From NCBI RefSeq assembly GCF_040822065.1, contig NZ_CP162005.1, positions 1,860,001 to 1,924,000 on the forward strand: 64,000 bases of DNA. The letters are read 5' to 3'. This DNA is from Pedobacter sp. WC2423. GTDB taxonomy: Bacteria; Bacteroidota; Bacteroidia; Sphingobacteriales; Sphingobacteriaceae. Shown piece by piece: positions 9,571 to 19,480 of the stretch. How positions within the stretch are numbered: position 1 is the first letter of the stretch; the number at the start of each line of letters is the position of its first letter. The translations under genes and the position numbers were made by a program. The notes below the pieces were generated by a model, which saw only the letters and a program-made list of their open reading frames with translations, made no database searches and was not told the origin of the DNA.

Positions 9571-9612
9571 TACGCGCTATGATTTATTAGCTTATCTATA
9601 GCTTTTTAGCAT

Positions 9613-11022
9613 TTACAACGCAGCATTTCCCGCAAGTTTCAGTCCTTCAATCCGCTTTGCGGAATACTGATCAGCAAATACTATTCTGAAAAATCGTTTG
9701 AAATCACTCGAGAACGAAAAAGTTTCGCCTGGGGTGAACTTCACGCCTACCTTTTCACAATGCTGGTAAAAATCTTTGATGTTAATCTCATCGGATAGTT
9801 TTACCCATAAATTATAACCACCTGCAGGCATGACCATACTTGTACCTTTTGGAAAATAAGTAGTCAGCAGGTTAATCGTATGGTAAGCATTTTTTGATAA
9901 CTGGGTTCTAAAAGTCCTGATATGCCTGTCATAACTGTGTGTATTCAGCAGCTTATTTACCGTTTCCTGGTAGACAGGGGAAACCGTACTGCCGGTCGAG
10001 AATTTCACCTGCTCTGCCTGTTGGAAAAACCGGCCTGCCGATAACCAGCCTAACCTGATTCCCGCAGCCAGTGTTTTAGCGTACGAAGAATAGGTCATCA
10101 CCAGTCCGCTTTCATCAAATGATTTCAGATTAGATGGCCGCTGACCGGTGAAATTTAAATCTCCATATATATCATTTTCAATAATAGCTATCCCCCAGTG
10201 TTGTGCCACAGCCAGTACTTGTTTTTTCTGATCGTCAGAGAGTAATATTCCTGTAGGGTTCTGAAAGTTCGGAGTGATTAGTATTGCTTTTATTTTTGTG
10301 GTTAAGCATGCTTTCTGTAAATATTCTATATCAAATCCGGCCTGAAAATCCATTGGGATCTCCACTACTTTTAGCTGTAAAGTCTTAATTACCTGAAGAA
10401 TGGAAAACACAAAGGGGCTTTCTACAGCAACCACATCACCGGCAGAACAGGTAGAAACCAAAGCAATATATAAGGCTTGCAATGCACCATCAGTAATCAT
10501 CAGTTCATCAGCGTTCATCTTTGCATTGTAATGCGCTGAATGTTTGCAAATGTTATGTTTTAATTCTTCGGATCCTGTTGAAGGATAGTATCTTAATAAC
10601 CCGGCACCTTGTTCCCTGATCACTTGCTGCATAGTCCTCAAAATCATTTTTTGAGGGACTAACAAATCTCCCGGAGCAGCCACATTGAATTCAGTTAAGG
10701 AATTCCGGCCAGCATATAAGGACGTAGTTTGTGATAATTTATGTTTAAATATAGCATCTCTAGCTATTGGCAAGCGTTTAGAGACAGGTATACTGACCTG
10801 ATTTTCAGGCACATTAGAAACATAATATCCGGATTTATAGATACTTTCAACCAGTCCTTTACTTATTAAATAATCAAAACCCTGTTGTACAGCACCTGTA
10901 CTCATCCTGTATTTGCTCATCAACGTTCTTACAGAAGGAAGTTTATGCCCGGGTTTATAAACGCCTTCTTTGATCTGTTCTTCAATAATTACTGTAAATT
11001 CTTCATATCGATATTGTTTCAT
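9613..11022 (-). CDS. MocR-type regulator: GntR winged helix fused to PLP aminotransferase
   Basis: 469 residues. Residues 1-75 are a GntR winged helix (KLPSVRTLMSKYRMSTGAVQ). Residues 110-465 are an aminotransferase class I fold with the cofactor lysine at Lys316 (SSYAKT), the NPTG-type segment TPNFQNPTG and the Asp/Tyr in ENDIYGDL. MocR regulators use PLP or a PLP adduct as effector; targets often concern vitamin B6, GABA or amino acids. The effector here is unknown. Related repeat sites before this gene and before the downstream GNAT gene suggest autoregulation and control of that acetyltransferase. Confidence 0.88.
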   Translation of the reverse strand: MKQYRYEEFTVIIEEQIKEGVYKPGHKLPSVRTLMSKYRMSTGAVQQGFDYLISKGLVESIYKSGYYVSNVPENQVSIPVSKRLPIARDAIFKHKLSQTTSLYAGRNSLTEFNVAAPGDLLVPQKMILRTMQQVIREQGAGLLRYYPSTGSEELKHNICKHSAHYNAKMNADELMITDGALQALYIALVSTCSAGDVVAVESPFVFSILQVIKTLQLKVVEIPMDFQAGFDIEYLQKACLTTKIKAILITPNFQNPTGILLSDDQKKQVLAVAQHWGIAIIENDIYGDLNFTGQRPSNLKSFDESGLVMTYSSYAKTLAAGIRLGWLSAGRFFQQAEQVKFSTGSTVSPVYQETVNKLLNTHSYDRHIRTFRTQLSKNAYHTINLLTTYFPKGTSMVMPAGGYNLWVKLSDEINIKDFYQHCEKVGVKFTPGETFSFSSDFKRFFRIVFADQYSAKRIEGLKLAGNAAL

Positions 11023-11026
11023 AGTC

Positions 11027-11068
11027 AGACTGTACCGGTATATTTTAATTAAATAACAACTGTATCAC
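11027..11068 (-). promoter_or_regulatory. degenerate MocR-type repeat pair upstream of the regulator
   Basis: Read on the minus strand, ACCGGTACAGTCT (11027-11039) matches the 13-mer upstream of the GNAT gene at 11 of 13 positions. A second GATACAGT core lies 30 bp away, ending near 11066. The 30-bp spacing mirrors the 29-bp spacing of the other pair. Confidence 0.4.
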
Positions 11069-11180
11069 AAAGGTAATAAATAACAACTGGCAGAAATATT
11101 AACTATTTTAATAAAAATATAAACAATACGGCACGGCATTTGGTTAAGCTGTAGTTATACACCAACTATCTTCTTGCCTA

Positions 11181-12398
11181 ATGCAAAAATCTATCTTTCT
11201 GTTCTCCTTTTTATTGATTACCTACAGCGCAAATGCACAAAATGCAGCTGATGCTATTTCCGCAAATAATCAAGTCCGTGATACTTCAAATAAGCGGGAT
11301 CTGATAGACTATGCCAAAATATTATTTAAAATAAAACCAGGTATAAAAACCGGAGAAAACCCCAGAAAAGTTTTCTTTTCACTACTGCCTATTGGCGGTA
11401 ATGTACCTGGAGGAGGAACCGCACTGATTACCTCAACCAGCGCAGGTTTTTACCTGGGTGACCGTAAAACAACGAATATCTCCAATGTTACTTTCACACC
11501 ATACTGGAATTTCAAAAGTCGTTTTGGACTACCATTGCGTTCCAATATCTGGCTGGCAGACAACACCTGGAATATTCAGGGAGATACACGTTTCCTGGTT
11601 TATCCGCAGTATACCTGGGGTTTAGGGAGTGGAAATGAAGATCAGAAGTTATTAGTAGATTATAAGTATATCAGATTTTATCAAAGTGCATTAAAGCGAA
11701 TCAAGCCTTATTTTTATGCGGGTTTTGGTTATACACTGGATTATTTTGTAAATGTCAGGACACCTGATCCGGGTCTGCAGAAATTTAGCGGTTATAATTC
11801 AGGAACTGAAGAAGGAAGTAATTCTTTTTCTTCAGGAATATCTTTCAACTTATTATATGATACGCGGAATAATTCTATCAATCCGCTACCGGGAAGTTAT
11901 CTGAACCTGGTTTTAAGAACCAATCCTAAGTTTTTAGGAAGTAAAACAAGCTGGAAATCACTTTATGTGGATGCAAGAAAATATATCTCACTGAACACCA
12001 AACCTCACCAACAGAACACGCTGGCTTTATGGTCTTATTTCTGGACAGGGTTAAATAATGGCATCCCTTATCTGAACTTACCAAGTATTGGATGGGACCC
12101 TTATAATAAATCTGGCAGGGGAATGGACCAAAACAGATACAGAGGAAAATCGCTGTTCTACGTAGAGAGTGAGTACAGAAGAGATATTACTGACAATGGT
12201 TTATTAGGCTTTGTGGTTTTTGCGAATGCCACCTCAGTAGCTGAACCGGAAACCAATTCTTTTAAGAAGATTCATCCTGCGGTCGGAGCTGGTATGCGGA
12301 TCAAATTCAACAAGGGTTCCAATACGAATATAGCGGTTGATTATGGAGTGAGTAAAGGATTTTCCGGCTTCTCTATTGGTCTTGGAGAAGCTTTCTAA
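11181..12398 (+). CDS. outer-membrane barrel protein, BamA/surface-antigen type
   Basis: 405 residues with a signal peptide (cleavage near ANAQN). The body consists of alternating aromatic and polar beta strands typical of a D15/surface-antigen barrel, and it ends in Phe (GLGEAF), the usual C-terminal signal for barrel insertion. No POTRA repeats precede the barrel, so it is a barrel-only member, not BamA itself. An outer-membrane location is well supported; a transport or lipid role is unknown. It converges on the next gene with a 4-nt stop overlap. Confidence 0.75.
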   Translation: MQKSIFLFSFLLITYSANAQNAADAISANNQVRDTSNKRDLIDYAKILFKIKPGIKTGENPRKVFFSLLPIGGNVPGGGTALITSTSAGFYLGDRKTTNISNVTFTPYWNFKSRFGLPLRSNIWLADNTWNIQGDTRFLVYPQYTWGLGSGNEDQKLLVDYKYIRFYQSALKRIKPYFYAGFGYTLDYFVNVRTPDPGLQKFSGYNSGTEEGSNSFSSGISFNLLYDTRNNSINPLPGSYLNLVLRTNPKFLGSKTSWKSLYVDARKYISLNTKPHQQNTLALWSYFWTGLNNGIPYLNLPSIGWDPYNKSGRGMDQNRYRGKSLFYVESEYRRDITDNGLLGFVVFANATSVAEPETNSFKKIHPAVGAGMRIKFNKGSNTNIAVDYGVSKGFSGFSIGLGEAF

Positions 12399-12868
12399 GG
12401 CAGTTTGTTAGGCATGACCATTATGGTATAACTATCAGTACCTATTATCGTCTGGAAAATATAATCAGTTGAGATATAATAGGTATTGATTTGCTTATTT
12501 TCTATTTCCTGTATATCTTTTTTCTCCGCCCCTGTCTGCTTGATTTCTTCCAGGATCAACTGATAAGCTTCTTCACCGCTCAATTGATAATAGAGTTGAT
12601 TAGTAACCTCGTTATCTGCCTGAATTCTGAACCATGATAATGCTTTGCCTTGTTCAGAGGCATGTTTACCGAAAGAGAAGGTCTTATATAACTGATGTCC
12701 TTGTTTCCCTGACAGCTCAGGTCTTACTTCCCATTCATGCTTTACAAGACTATCAGTAACAGCCGAAACCGGCTGACCTATAAGTGATTCCAGCTGGTTG
12801 AGTTTAAAGTGCTGGGCACTGCTGAAAAAGCCGGAAAGACAAAGCAAAAATGTTAACGCATATTTCAT
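12395..12868 (-). CDS. small secreted protein of unknown function
   Basis: 157 residues with a signal peptide (MKYALTFLLCLSGFFSSAQ) and a small soluble periplasmic-looking body; I recognise no domain. Its ATG overlaps the stop of the histidine kinase gene by 4 nt (ATGA), so the two are translated from one mRNA. It may act on or report to that kinase, but nothing in the sequence proves it. Confidence 0.65.
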   Translation of the reverse strand: MKYALTFLLCLSGFFSSAQHFKLNQLESLIGQPVSAVTDSLVKHEWEVRPELSGKQGHQLYKTFSFGKHASEQGKALSWFRIQADNEVTNQLYYQLSGEEAYQLILEEIKQTGAEKKDIQEIENKQINTYYISTDYIFQTIIGTDSYTIMVMPNKLP

Positions 12869-14019
12869 GAAAGCAAAGGTAATAAAATGTAAAAAGTAGA
12901 GCCTTTATTAATTCTGCTTTGAACACCTATTGTACCTTTGTGGTTTTTGATAATCTCCATAGAGATGTATAATCCCATTCCCAATCCACCCGCCATTCTG
13001 TTTTTAACCTCAACACGATAAAATCTTTCAAAAATCTTGTCCAGCTGACTGGTAGAAAGACCGATCCCGTAATCTGTCACAGAAATCCTGACCTGATTAC
13101 CTTCTTTTACAAATGATAATATGATATCTTTATGTAGCGGAGAATATTTTACTGCGTTATTAATCAGGTTCATGAGTACCTGTTCCAATCGTTCTGTATT
13201 TCCTTTAACGCTTACATCCGCCGCAGCATTAAAAATAATATTATAATCAGGAAACATATATCCGGCATTCTCTGCGCAACCGGCTATCAGCTCTTTAACA
13301 CTTAATGGTGCCTGGTTAAAATCCAGTTTGCCAGTCTGGATCTTACTCACATCCAGCAGGTCATTGACCAGTGCTTGTAATTTACTGATTGAACTTTCAG
13401 CTTTGACTATAAATGTTTTCACCTGACCAGGAATGACCTCTTTTTTATAGTTAGAGATCAGCTGCAAATAAGCTTTCAAACTGGTTAGTGGTGTCTTTAA
13501 TTCATGACTGGCAATGCCGATAAATTCATCTTTCTTTTCAATAGATTTACGCTGATCATCAATATCAGTTGCAGTACCTATCCAAAACAAGATTTCGTTA
13601 TTTTCATTTTTAAAAGGAATACTTCGGTTCAGATGCCATCTGTAAATACCGTCATTGCGCTTACAGCGATTCTCAATTTCAAAAACCTCTCCGGTTTTCA
13701 TACTTTGATTAAATTTTTCTCCGGTTAAAAGTAAATCATCAGGATGGATAATATGCCCCCATGATCCTTCAAATGTGGCATCAAAAGACAGGCCTGTATA
13801 ATCATACCAGCGTTTGTTGAAGAAATTAAACTGTCCGGAGGGTAAGTTAGTCCAGGTTATCTGAGGAATATTATTCGCCAGCAGTGTAAAATGTTCCTGA
13901 CTCACTGAAATTTCCTTACCTGAGTGTATAGCTTCGAGGGTATCGTGAGCTTCTTTCAGTTGGATTTTCAATTCTTTTATTTCAGCCAGTAACTGGTCTT
14001 GTGTATTTTGAGCACTCAT
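12865..14019 (-). CDS. PAS-domain sensor histidine kinase
   Basis: 384 residues: a short coiled-coil (10-35), a PAS/PAC domain (45-155, RRNDGIYRWHL-type PAC region), a HisKA dimerisation domain with phospho-acceptor His172 (ASHELKTPL), and a HATPase domain with an N box (NLINNAVKYSP), G1 (DYGIGL) and G2 (GGLGMGLYIS). There are no membrane segments, so it is cytoplasmic. It would autophosphorylate and pass phosphate to a response regulator; none is adjacent, so it is an orphan kinase. It is co-transcribed with the secreted protein downstream. Confidence 0.9.
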   Translation of the reverse strand: MSAQNTQDQLLAEIKELKIQLKEAHDTLEAIHSGKEISVSQEHFTLLANNIPQITWTNLPSGQFNFFNKRWYDYTGLSFDATFEGSWGHIIHPDDLLLTGEKFNQSMKTGEVFEIENRCKRNDGIYRWHLNRSIPFKNENNEILFWIGTATDIDDQRKSIEKKDEFIGIASHELKTPLTSLKAYLQLISNYKKEVIPGQVKTFIVKAESSISKLQALVNDLLDVSKIQTGKLDFNQAPLSVKELIAGCAENAGYMFPDYNIIFNAAADVSVKGNTERLEQVLMNLINNAVKYSPLHKDIILSFVKEGNQVRISVTDYGIGLSTSQLDKIFERFYRVEVKNRMAGGLGMGLYISMEIIKNHKGTIGVQSRINKGSTFYILLPLLS

Positions 14020-14396
14020 TTTTTATTCTTAAATAATAATACTGATTGCCCGTACCGGATTACATGAAGCGCCGGTAGTAAATAAAGGTCAGTTGACATT
14101 TTGCATGTATATACCAGACTAATTGGGTGATATCAACTATACGATAACAAAAAAGCGACCAAAAAGACATTTAGTTTTCCTGGAAATGCCCTCCTGGCTT
14201 TCCTTCTTTTTATAAAACAGCGTACAACACTAATAGATGTACTTTAATCGTAAAATAGCTGCCTGAAATAATCATGAAATAATAAAAAAAATATAATCAC
14301 GGATGATCAGGTCAATTACAATTCCTTGTTATTCGTTTATATATTAATAGTTTTACTTGAAATTATACATTCCTGTAGTAATATTTCTAAACAAAC
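14020..14396. promoter_or_regulatory. divergent intergenic region before the kinase and thiD
   Basis: 377 nt without a gene. A possible promoter for thiD is TTG at 14357-14359, a 19-nt spacer, and a partial -7 box TAATATTT at 14379-14386, 10 nt before the ATG. I looked for a thiamine (TPP) riboswitch core and saw none. Nothing else stands out. Confidence 0.35.
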
Positions 14397-15248
14397 ATGA
14401 ATACTGAGCCTAATTATATCTACCCTGTTGTACTGACTATCGCCGGCTCTGATAGTGGTGGTGGTGCAGGCATCCAGGCCGACCTGAAAACAATCTCGGC
14501 TTTAGGTTGCTACGGAACCTCTGCTATTACGGCTATTACCGCACAAAACACGATGGGGATTACCAATTTGTTTGAGCTGCCTGTAAATATAGTGACTGAT
14601 CAGATTAAAGCTGTAATCGGAGATATCAAACCTCATGCTATCAAAATAGGTATGATTCCAAATTCACCATTATTACAGGCCATATTTGATATCCTGATTT
14701 TATATCCTGAAATCCCGGTTATCCTGGATCCGGTGATGATTGCCACAAGTGGCCGCCGGTTGGTTGAGCAGGACACTATTGAACTGATGAAAACAATATT
14801 GATTCCAGTCACTGCTTTAGTCACACCAAACCTGGATGAGGCGGCTATATTAGCAGCTATGGAAATTGCTACAGTAGCACAAATGAAAGTTGCAGCACAT
14901 CAGATCCTGAGCCTTGGTGGCCAGGCCGTTTTGATTAAAGGCGGACATTTGAAAGGGAGCAGACTTTATGATGTTTACCTGGATAAAACAGGAACAGAAA
15001 TCGTTTATGAGCATGATACTATTTACAGTCAAAATACACATGGTACAGGCTGCACACTATCTTCTGCTATTGCTGGTTTTATCGCACGAAATATGGAATT
15101 GCCCGAAGCCATAAAAAACGCAGAATCTTATGTAAATCATACTATTTTTGAGGGGCTTGATGTAAAAACAGGCGAAGGTAAAGGGCCATTGAATCACTTT
15201 TACGCCCCTGTTCCGCTAATCAAAATGCCTGTGGATGTTAAAAATTAA
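14397..15248 (+). CDS. thiD: hydroxymethylpyrimidine/phosphomethylpyrimidine kinase
   Basis: 283 residues of the ribokinase-like ThiD family. Seen: the substrate loop TIAGSDSGGGAGIQADLKT (about 13-31), the PVMIATSG block, and the anion hole HGTGCTLSSAIA with its catalytic Cys region near the C-terminus. ThiD phosphorylates HMP and then HMP-phosphate in thiamine synthesis, in the cytoplasm. No other thi genes are adjacent. A 77-residue acidic protein follows after 12 nt and is probably co-transcribed. The length is slightly above the roughly 265 residues usual for the family. Confidence 0.93.
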   Translation: MNTEPNYIYPVVLTIAGSDSGGGAGIQADLKTISALGCYGTSAITAITAQNTMGITNLFELPVNIVTDQIKAVIGDIKPHAIKIGMIPNSPLLQAIFDILILYPEIPVILDPVMIATSGRRLVEQDTIELMKTILIPVTALVTPNLDEAAILAAMEIATVAQMKVAAHQILSLGGQAVLIKGGHLKGSRLYDVYLDKTGTEIVYEHDTIYSQNTHGTGCTLSSAIAGFIARNMELPEAIKNAESYVNHTIFEGLDVKTGEGKGPLNHFYAPVPLIKMPVDVKN

Positions 15249-15260
15249 TATATTTGGGCC

Positions 15261-15494
15261 ATGGCAGATTTAAAAACAGAATTCTCAGTAGAATTTGAAG
15301 GTGAAACAATTCCTGTGATCATTACTGAAGTTGAAAATGAGGAGGACTCAATTTTTATGGTTGATATACCAGATCAGGAAAAATTTGAAATCTTTCTTTC
15401 TGAAGATGATATGTGGGTAACCAATGATGAGGTAACTGCAGATGAAGATCTTATCTTTTTGATCGGAGATAAATTTGAAAGCTTACAGCCTTAA
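15261..15494 (+). CDS. small acidic protein of unknown function
   Basis: 77 residues, very rich in Asp and Glu, with no signal peptide and no known domain. It lies 12 nt behind thiD in what looks like one transcript, and overlaps the convergent AsmA-like gene by 4 nt. Confidence 0.6.
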   Translation: MADLKTEFSVEFEGETIPVIITEVENEEDSIFMVDIPDQEKFEIFLSEDDMWVTNDEVTADEDLIFLIGDKFESLQP

Positions 15495-17929
15495 CTTTCT
15501 TTATCTTTTTTTCCAACCAGTTTAAATTTAATCTTACCGTCCTCTCCGTCCGTGGCGAGGATGTGTATGACAATACCTTTCATCCTCCGCTCTTTAAGCT
15601 CTTGTTTATCAGTAATGTCTTCATCTTTTTTCGGGTTTCGGAGTGGTAAATCAAGCAGAATATTGGTTCCCCTTCCGGTAGTCGCATAAATACCTGCAAG
15701 ATTCATATTCAATAAGCTTGAATTGATCATCATCGGTTTAATCGTAACGAGCCTCCCATTAATATCAAAATTACCATTGAGATTATCAAACGTAATGGTA
15801 TCCAGATTCCGGAATGGAAAAGCAAACTTTCCGATACTTTTCACTGCATTATAATTGATTAAAGCTCCTTTTTTAAGATCAAAATTGACGTTTCCGTTCA
15901 TTGAACCCGGAATAAGTTTACCTTGCCCGTCTATATTGCCAGTCACATTGGTTTTGGTAAAGAAACTGCCTTTCAGATTTTTATAAGTCGGGCTTTCCAA
16001 ACCAAAGTTATCAAATGAATAAAAGAAGTTACTAATATTGACATTGGAAACCACGGTATTTAATGCAAATTTATTCAAACGTCCATTTTGTTGCAATTTG
16101 CCATTGAGCTTAATCGAGCCTCCACCGTGTTTTAAACTCACATTTTTCAAATTCAATCCGTTATCGGAAAGGAAAATATCCGCTGTTGCATTAGTTCCGG
16201 TAAACCTGCCGTAATGAACTTTACCAACTCTTAAGTTGATTTCAGCACTACCTTTTTCAAGCATTGTATTGATCTGATTCGCAATATTATTGCCTTTATT
16301 CTTTGTTTTAACAGGTGTACTGTTTTTCCTGGTCCCTAAAAAGGCAAGAAAGTCACCTAAATAAAGGTTCTGACTATTCATTCTCCAGTTCAGCAGGATC
16401 TTTTCCGGAGAATTATAGTAAAGATTCAGGAAATTTCTAACACTTCCATCCATAAAAACCACGCTCTTACCACTTTCAAGTCTGATGTCGTGAATCAAAA
16501 GATCAGGTCCTTTAAAGTCTAAGGAAATGGAGGTGTTTTTAAAATTCACACCTCTGGGTACATAACTGACGTCTGCATTTTTAACGTTGATTGTTCCGCT
16601 TAACATGGGTTTATTCAACTTAAAATCTACAATATCGGCACTATAGTTCAGTTTTACGTCGGCTGTACCTTTGGTAAAGTTTAAAACATCAGTCCCCAGA
16701 AGAGTAGATAGTTTAGCCACATTGAACTGGGATTTAAAAATACCTGTTGCCACTGGTTTATCCAGATTATGAATAAAAACAGTATCAATTGTAAAGGGAA
16801 GTTCTTTATAACTACCAGAGAAATGATAAAGTTTAATAGCAGAGTTCTCATCTGTATACCCTTTTCCATTGATAAAATTATTTGTATAAACACCGGCAAA
16901 ATTGCAATTATCAACTACTCCGCCAAAACCGTTCAGCGTATTATCTTTTATTGCTGCTTTTACAAAAATAGAAGGGTCTCCGCCTGCCCCCATATTTCCT
17001 TCTATAATGGCTTTGGCAAAAATTGGTTTATCCAGGTTAAACATATTCAGTTTTGAGCTGATATTCGGAGCCAGCAGAGCAGATGCATTTTTCCATAAAA
17101 TATTTGGCGCTTCTACACTGATAGAGAATTCAACCGGATCTTTTGATATCTTGAATTTTGCCCCCAGAACGAATGGGTCTGTCCCTATATTTAAGATATT
17201 AGGTTTGACTTCAATGATACCGGCCTTCTCATTATAAGCAATATCCATTTTTCCTTCCAGCAATTTATCTTTTACAAAACTTCCTCTTTTTGTATTGAAA
17301 GCAAGACTGCGCACCAGCGTTTTTAAGTTGACATCAGCTCTCCAGCCCGACCCGGGATAATCTATTTTTCCGCTAAAGTCTTGTATAGCAAATAAAAACA
17401 GCTTATTTCCTTTTCTGTTATCCAGAATAAAACGAACAGCATTCAGATCAAAGCGTCTGAGCTGGGCAGGTGAAGAACTGTCATCTTTTAATCGGGGTTC
17501 TTTCTCCGGTTTTTTCTTAAAAACGGAGGTATTGCTATAGCCGTTACTATCAGTATATAAGTAAATTGATGCATCATTTATAGTCACCTTCTTAATCTCA
17601 ATAGTACCTTTTAACAAGGCCATCGTATTCACTGAAATATCAAGATCGGCTGCGGTAAGCACCGAATGGTGATGCACATTCCATAAACTGTCTTTAATTT
17701 CTACTTTCTTTAACGATACTGAGACATTGGGAAAACCTTTAAGAAAGGTAGGTTCAATAGTAGCGATAGTCAGGTTACCATTGAGGTTCTTATTTAATTC
17801 TTTGGTTATAGAAGCCTGTAATTTCTTTTTATTAGCACCTACATAGAGCGCAAGGCCGATAAAGATCACAATGACCAGTACAATAAAAGCAGAAAAAATT
17901 TGAATAGCGCGTTTTAACCAAAGAGGCAT
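15491..17929 (-). CDS. AsmA-like / translocation-module-like envelope protein
   Basis: 812 residues: an N-terminal membrane anchor (about 10-30), then long repetitive beta-strand sequence with AsmA features (INVKNADVSYVPRG, LKNVSLKHGGGSIKLNGKLQ, GKGALI-type repeats near the C-terminus). AsmA/TamB-like proteins span the periplasm and help lipid or outer-membrane protein assembly. The role here is inferred from the fold only. The C-terminus is basic and polar. It stands alone, 101 nt from a divergent gene. Confidence 0.75.
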   Translation of the reverse strand: MPLWLKRAIQIFSAFIVLVIVIFIGLALYVGANKKKLQASITKELNKNLNGNLTIATIEPTFLKGFPNVSVSLKKVEIKDSLWNVHHHSVLTAADLDISVNTMALLKGTIEIKKVTINDASIYLYTDSNGYSNTSVFKKKPEKEPRLKDDSSSPAQLRRFDLNAVRFILDNRKGNKLFLFAIQDFSGKIDYPGSGWRADVNLKTLVRSLAFNTKRGSFVKDKLLEGKMDIAYNEKAGIIEVKPNILNIGTDPFVLGAKFKISKDPVEFSISVEAPNILWKNASALLAPNISSKLNMFNLDKPIFAKAIIEGNMGAGGDPSIFVKAAIKDNTLNGFGGVVDNCNFAGVYTNNFINGKGYTDENSAIKLYHFSGSYKELPFTIDTVFIHNLDKPVATGIFKSQFNVAKLSTLLGTDVLNFTKGTADVKLNYSADIVDFKLNKPMLSGTINVKNADVSYVPRGVNFKNTSISLDFKGPDLLIHDIRLESGKSVVFMDGSVRNFLNLYYNSPEKILLNWRMNSQNLYLGDFLAFLGTRKNSTPVKTKNKGNNIANQINTMLEKGSAEINLRVGKVHYGRFTGTNATADIFLSDNGLNLKNVSLKHGGGSIKLNGKLQQNGRLNKFALNTVVSNVNISNFFYSFDNFGLESPTYKNLKGSFFTKTNVTGNIDGQGKLIPGSMNGNVNFDLKKGALINYNAVKSIGKFAFPFRNLDTITFDNLNGNFDINGRLVTIKPMMINSSLLNMNLAGIYATTGRGTNILLDLPLRNPKKDEDITDKQELKERRMKGIVIHILATDGEDGKIKFKLVGKKDKES

Positions 17930-18030
17930 AGAAGAGTGTTTGCGTAATAACGTTTAAAATAAGGAAATTGTTTAAAGGTAGTTTTGTTCTCTGAAATTGA
18001 TTATTTTTATATCAATAAATCCACACGACG

Positions 18031-18951
18031 ATGAACACCATAAAATCAGGCTATAAAAAAACTTTAAGGTTCGTTTTTACACTAAGCTGTTTAACCTTTG
18101 TTTGTTCTATTTTATCACAAAATTCAAATGCACAGTCCCCTGTAATCACCAAGATAACCTTTCAAAAGGATAAGTACAACAGGATTTTTATTCCTGTAAA
18201 GATTGATAGAGACAGCATGTCCCTATTATTCGGCACTTATGCCAAACCGTTAAGACTAACCCCCTATTTTCAAAGTAAACGGTCACTTTCTCCAAGCGGA
18301 GATATCCTGACTTTGGTTTCCCCTAATGGCAGGCCACATGACCGGCTGCTTTTCTATTCTCCAAAAATCACAGTCGGAAACCTCAAATTCAGAAGTGAAC
18401 AGGCTATTGTAAACTATGCTTTTCCTGACACAATCATAGCCGGAGCTACCGGAACTGAAATGGTTTACCGCTATAATTGGATGATTAATAATGATCAGAA
18501 TCAAATTTCGATTTCTAAACAGCCTTTTACGCCTTCAGCAGTTTTTACAACGATCAATTATAAGAATGATTCTTATCCAAAAGTTGCGGTGGAAATTGCA
18601 GGTATCAAAACCAATTTTGCATTGGATTTCGGATCAGGTGCAGGTTTTCAAATCAATTCCAGATCTGATTTGGGACGCAAATTAATTGCTGATTATAATC
18701 TTAAGCCGGTTAAAAGGATCTTATCTGATATCCATGCAAAAAAAATGGCGGATACAATTTATGAGGTCAATGTACCCGGATTACTTTTTAATGATATTCT
18801 ATTACCGAAACAAAAAATCCAGTTAAGCTCTGCTTTTCCGCAAAATATAGTAGGCACAGGATTTTTGGGAGACTATAATGTGATTCTTAACAATTCCAGA
18901 AAACGAAAAATCGGAAACACGGTAATTTTAGAGAAGAGGCTTTCAAAATAA
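18031..18951 (+). CDS. secreted retropepsin-like protein with degenerate active site
   Basis: 306 residues with a signal peptide (to about residue 34). It shows the two-lobed layout of retropepsin-like proteins: the N-lobe LLFGTYAKPLRL (66-77) and the C-lobe NFALDFGSGAGF near 195. The first lobe lacks the aspartate of D-T-G and the second reads D-F-G, so protease activity is doubtful. It resembles the protease half of the 6019-7350 fusion in plan. It may be a binding protein or an inactive homologue. Confidence 0.55.
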   Translation: MNTIKSGYKKTLRFVFTLSCLTFVCSILSQNSNAQSPVITKITFQKDKYNRIFIPVKIDRDSMSLLFGTYAKPLRLTPYFQSKRSLSPSGDILTLVSPNGRPHDRLLFYSPKITVGNLKFRSEQAIVNYAFPDTIIAGATGTEMVYRYNWMINNDQNQISISKQPFTPSAVFTTINYKNDSYPKVAVEIAGIKTNFALDFGSGAGFQINSRSDLGRKLIADYNLKPVKRILSDIHAKKMADTIYEVNVPGLLFNDILLPKQKIQLSSAFPQNIVGTGFLGDYNVILNNSRKRKIGNTVILEKRLSK

Positions 18952-19013
18952 CAGCTTAATTTCATTTTTACATAAATAAGACAGCGTAAATCTAACTAAG
19001 TAATTCTTTTACA

Positions 19014-19044
19014 TACATTTGTACTGTAACAATTATTATTACAG
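19014..19044 (+). promoter_or_regulatory. Rrf2 gene promoter with overlapping palindrome
   Basis: A perfect Bacteroidetes -7 box TACATTTG is at 19014-19021. A palindrome CTGTAA-N9-TTACAG (19024-19044) covers the expected start of transcription and ends right before the ATG. This is the expected position for an autorepressor site. Confidence 0.5.
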
Positions 19045-19461
19045 ATGAATAACGCGAAGTTTGCTACTGCTTTACATATCCTCACCTTACTCGATTTTGC
19101 GAAGGGCGAAAGGTTATCCTCAGAATGGATTGCTGGCAGTATTAACCTGAATCCAGCCTTAGTACGGAAAGAAATCAGTAACCTGCGCAAATTGGGATTT
19201 ATCTCCAGTAAAGAAGGTAATGGTGGCGGGTTTACGCTTGCCCGGCCTTCAGCAGAGATTCTTTTATCAGAAATTTATAAGGCGGTACCTATGCCTCCTT
19301 TGCTTGGTAGTTCCAATACTCCAAATCCTTCCTGTATGGTAGGCCGTCAGATTAATCAGCACCTGGAGGAGTTGTATACTGAGGCAGAGCTTTCGCTTAT
19401 CAGCAAATTAGAAAAAAAAACACTGAAAGAGTTTGGTGAAAAGTTTCAACCAGTATTGTAA
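19045..19461 (+). CDS. Rrf2-family transcriptional regulator
   Basis: 138 residues with an Rrf2 winged helix: ATALHILTLLDFAKGERLSSEWIAGSINLNPALVRKEISNLRKLGFI, then the wing GNGGGFTLARP. Only one Cys lies in the region where iron-sulfur Rrf2 proteins carry three, so this looks like the cluster-free type that senses electrophiles or other redox signals. It is followed after 19 nt by an NAD(P)-binding oxidoreductase, which is the likely target, and it carries a palindrome over its own promoter. Confidence 0.85.
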   Translation: MNNAKFATALHILTLLDFAKGERLSSEWIAGSINLNPALVRKEISNLRKLGFISSKEGNGGGFTLARPSAEILLSEIYKAVPMPPLLGSSNTPNPSCMVGRQINQHLEELYTEAELSLISKLEKKTLKEFGEKFQPVL

Positions 19462-19480
19462 AATATAAAATTAAAATCGC

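Noticed and set aside
14020..14396. Thiamine (TPP) riboswitch before thiD
   Set aside because: The conserved CUGAGA-type core and partner helix are not visible in the 377 nt.
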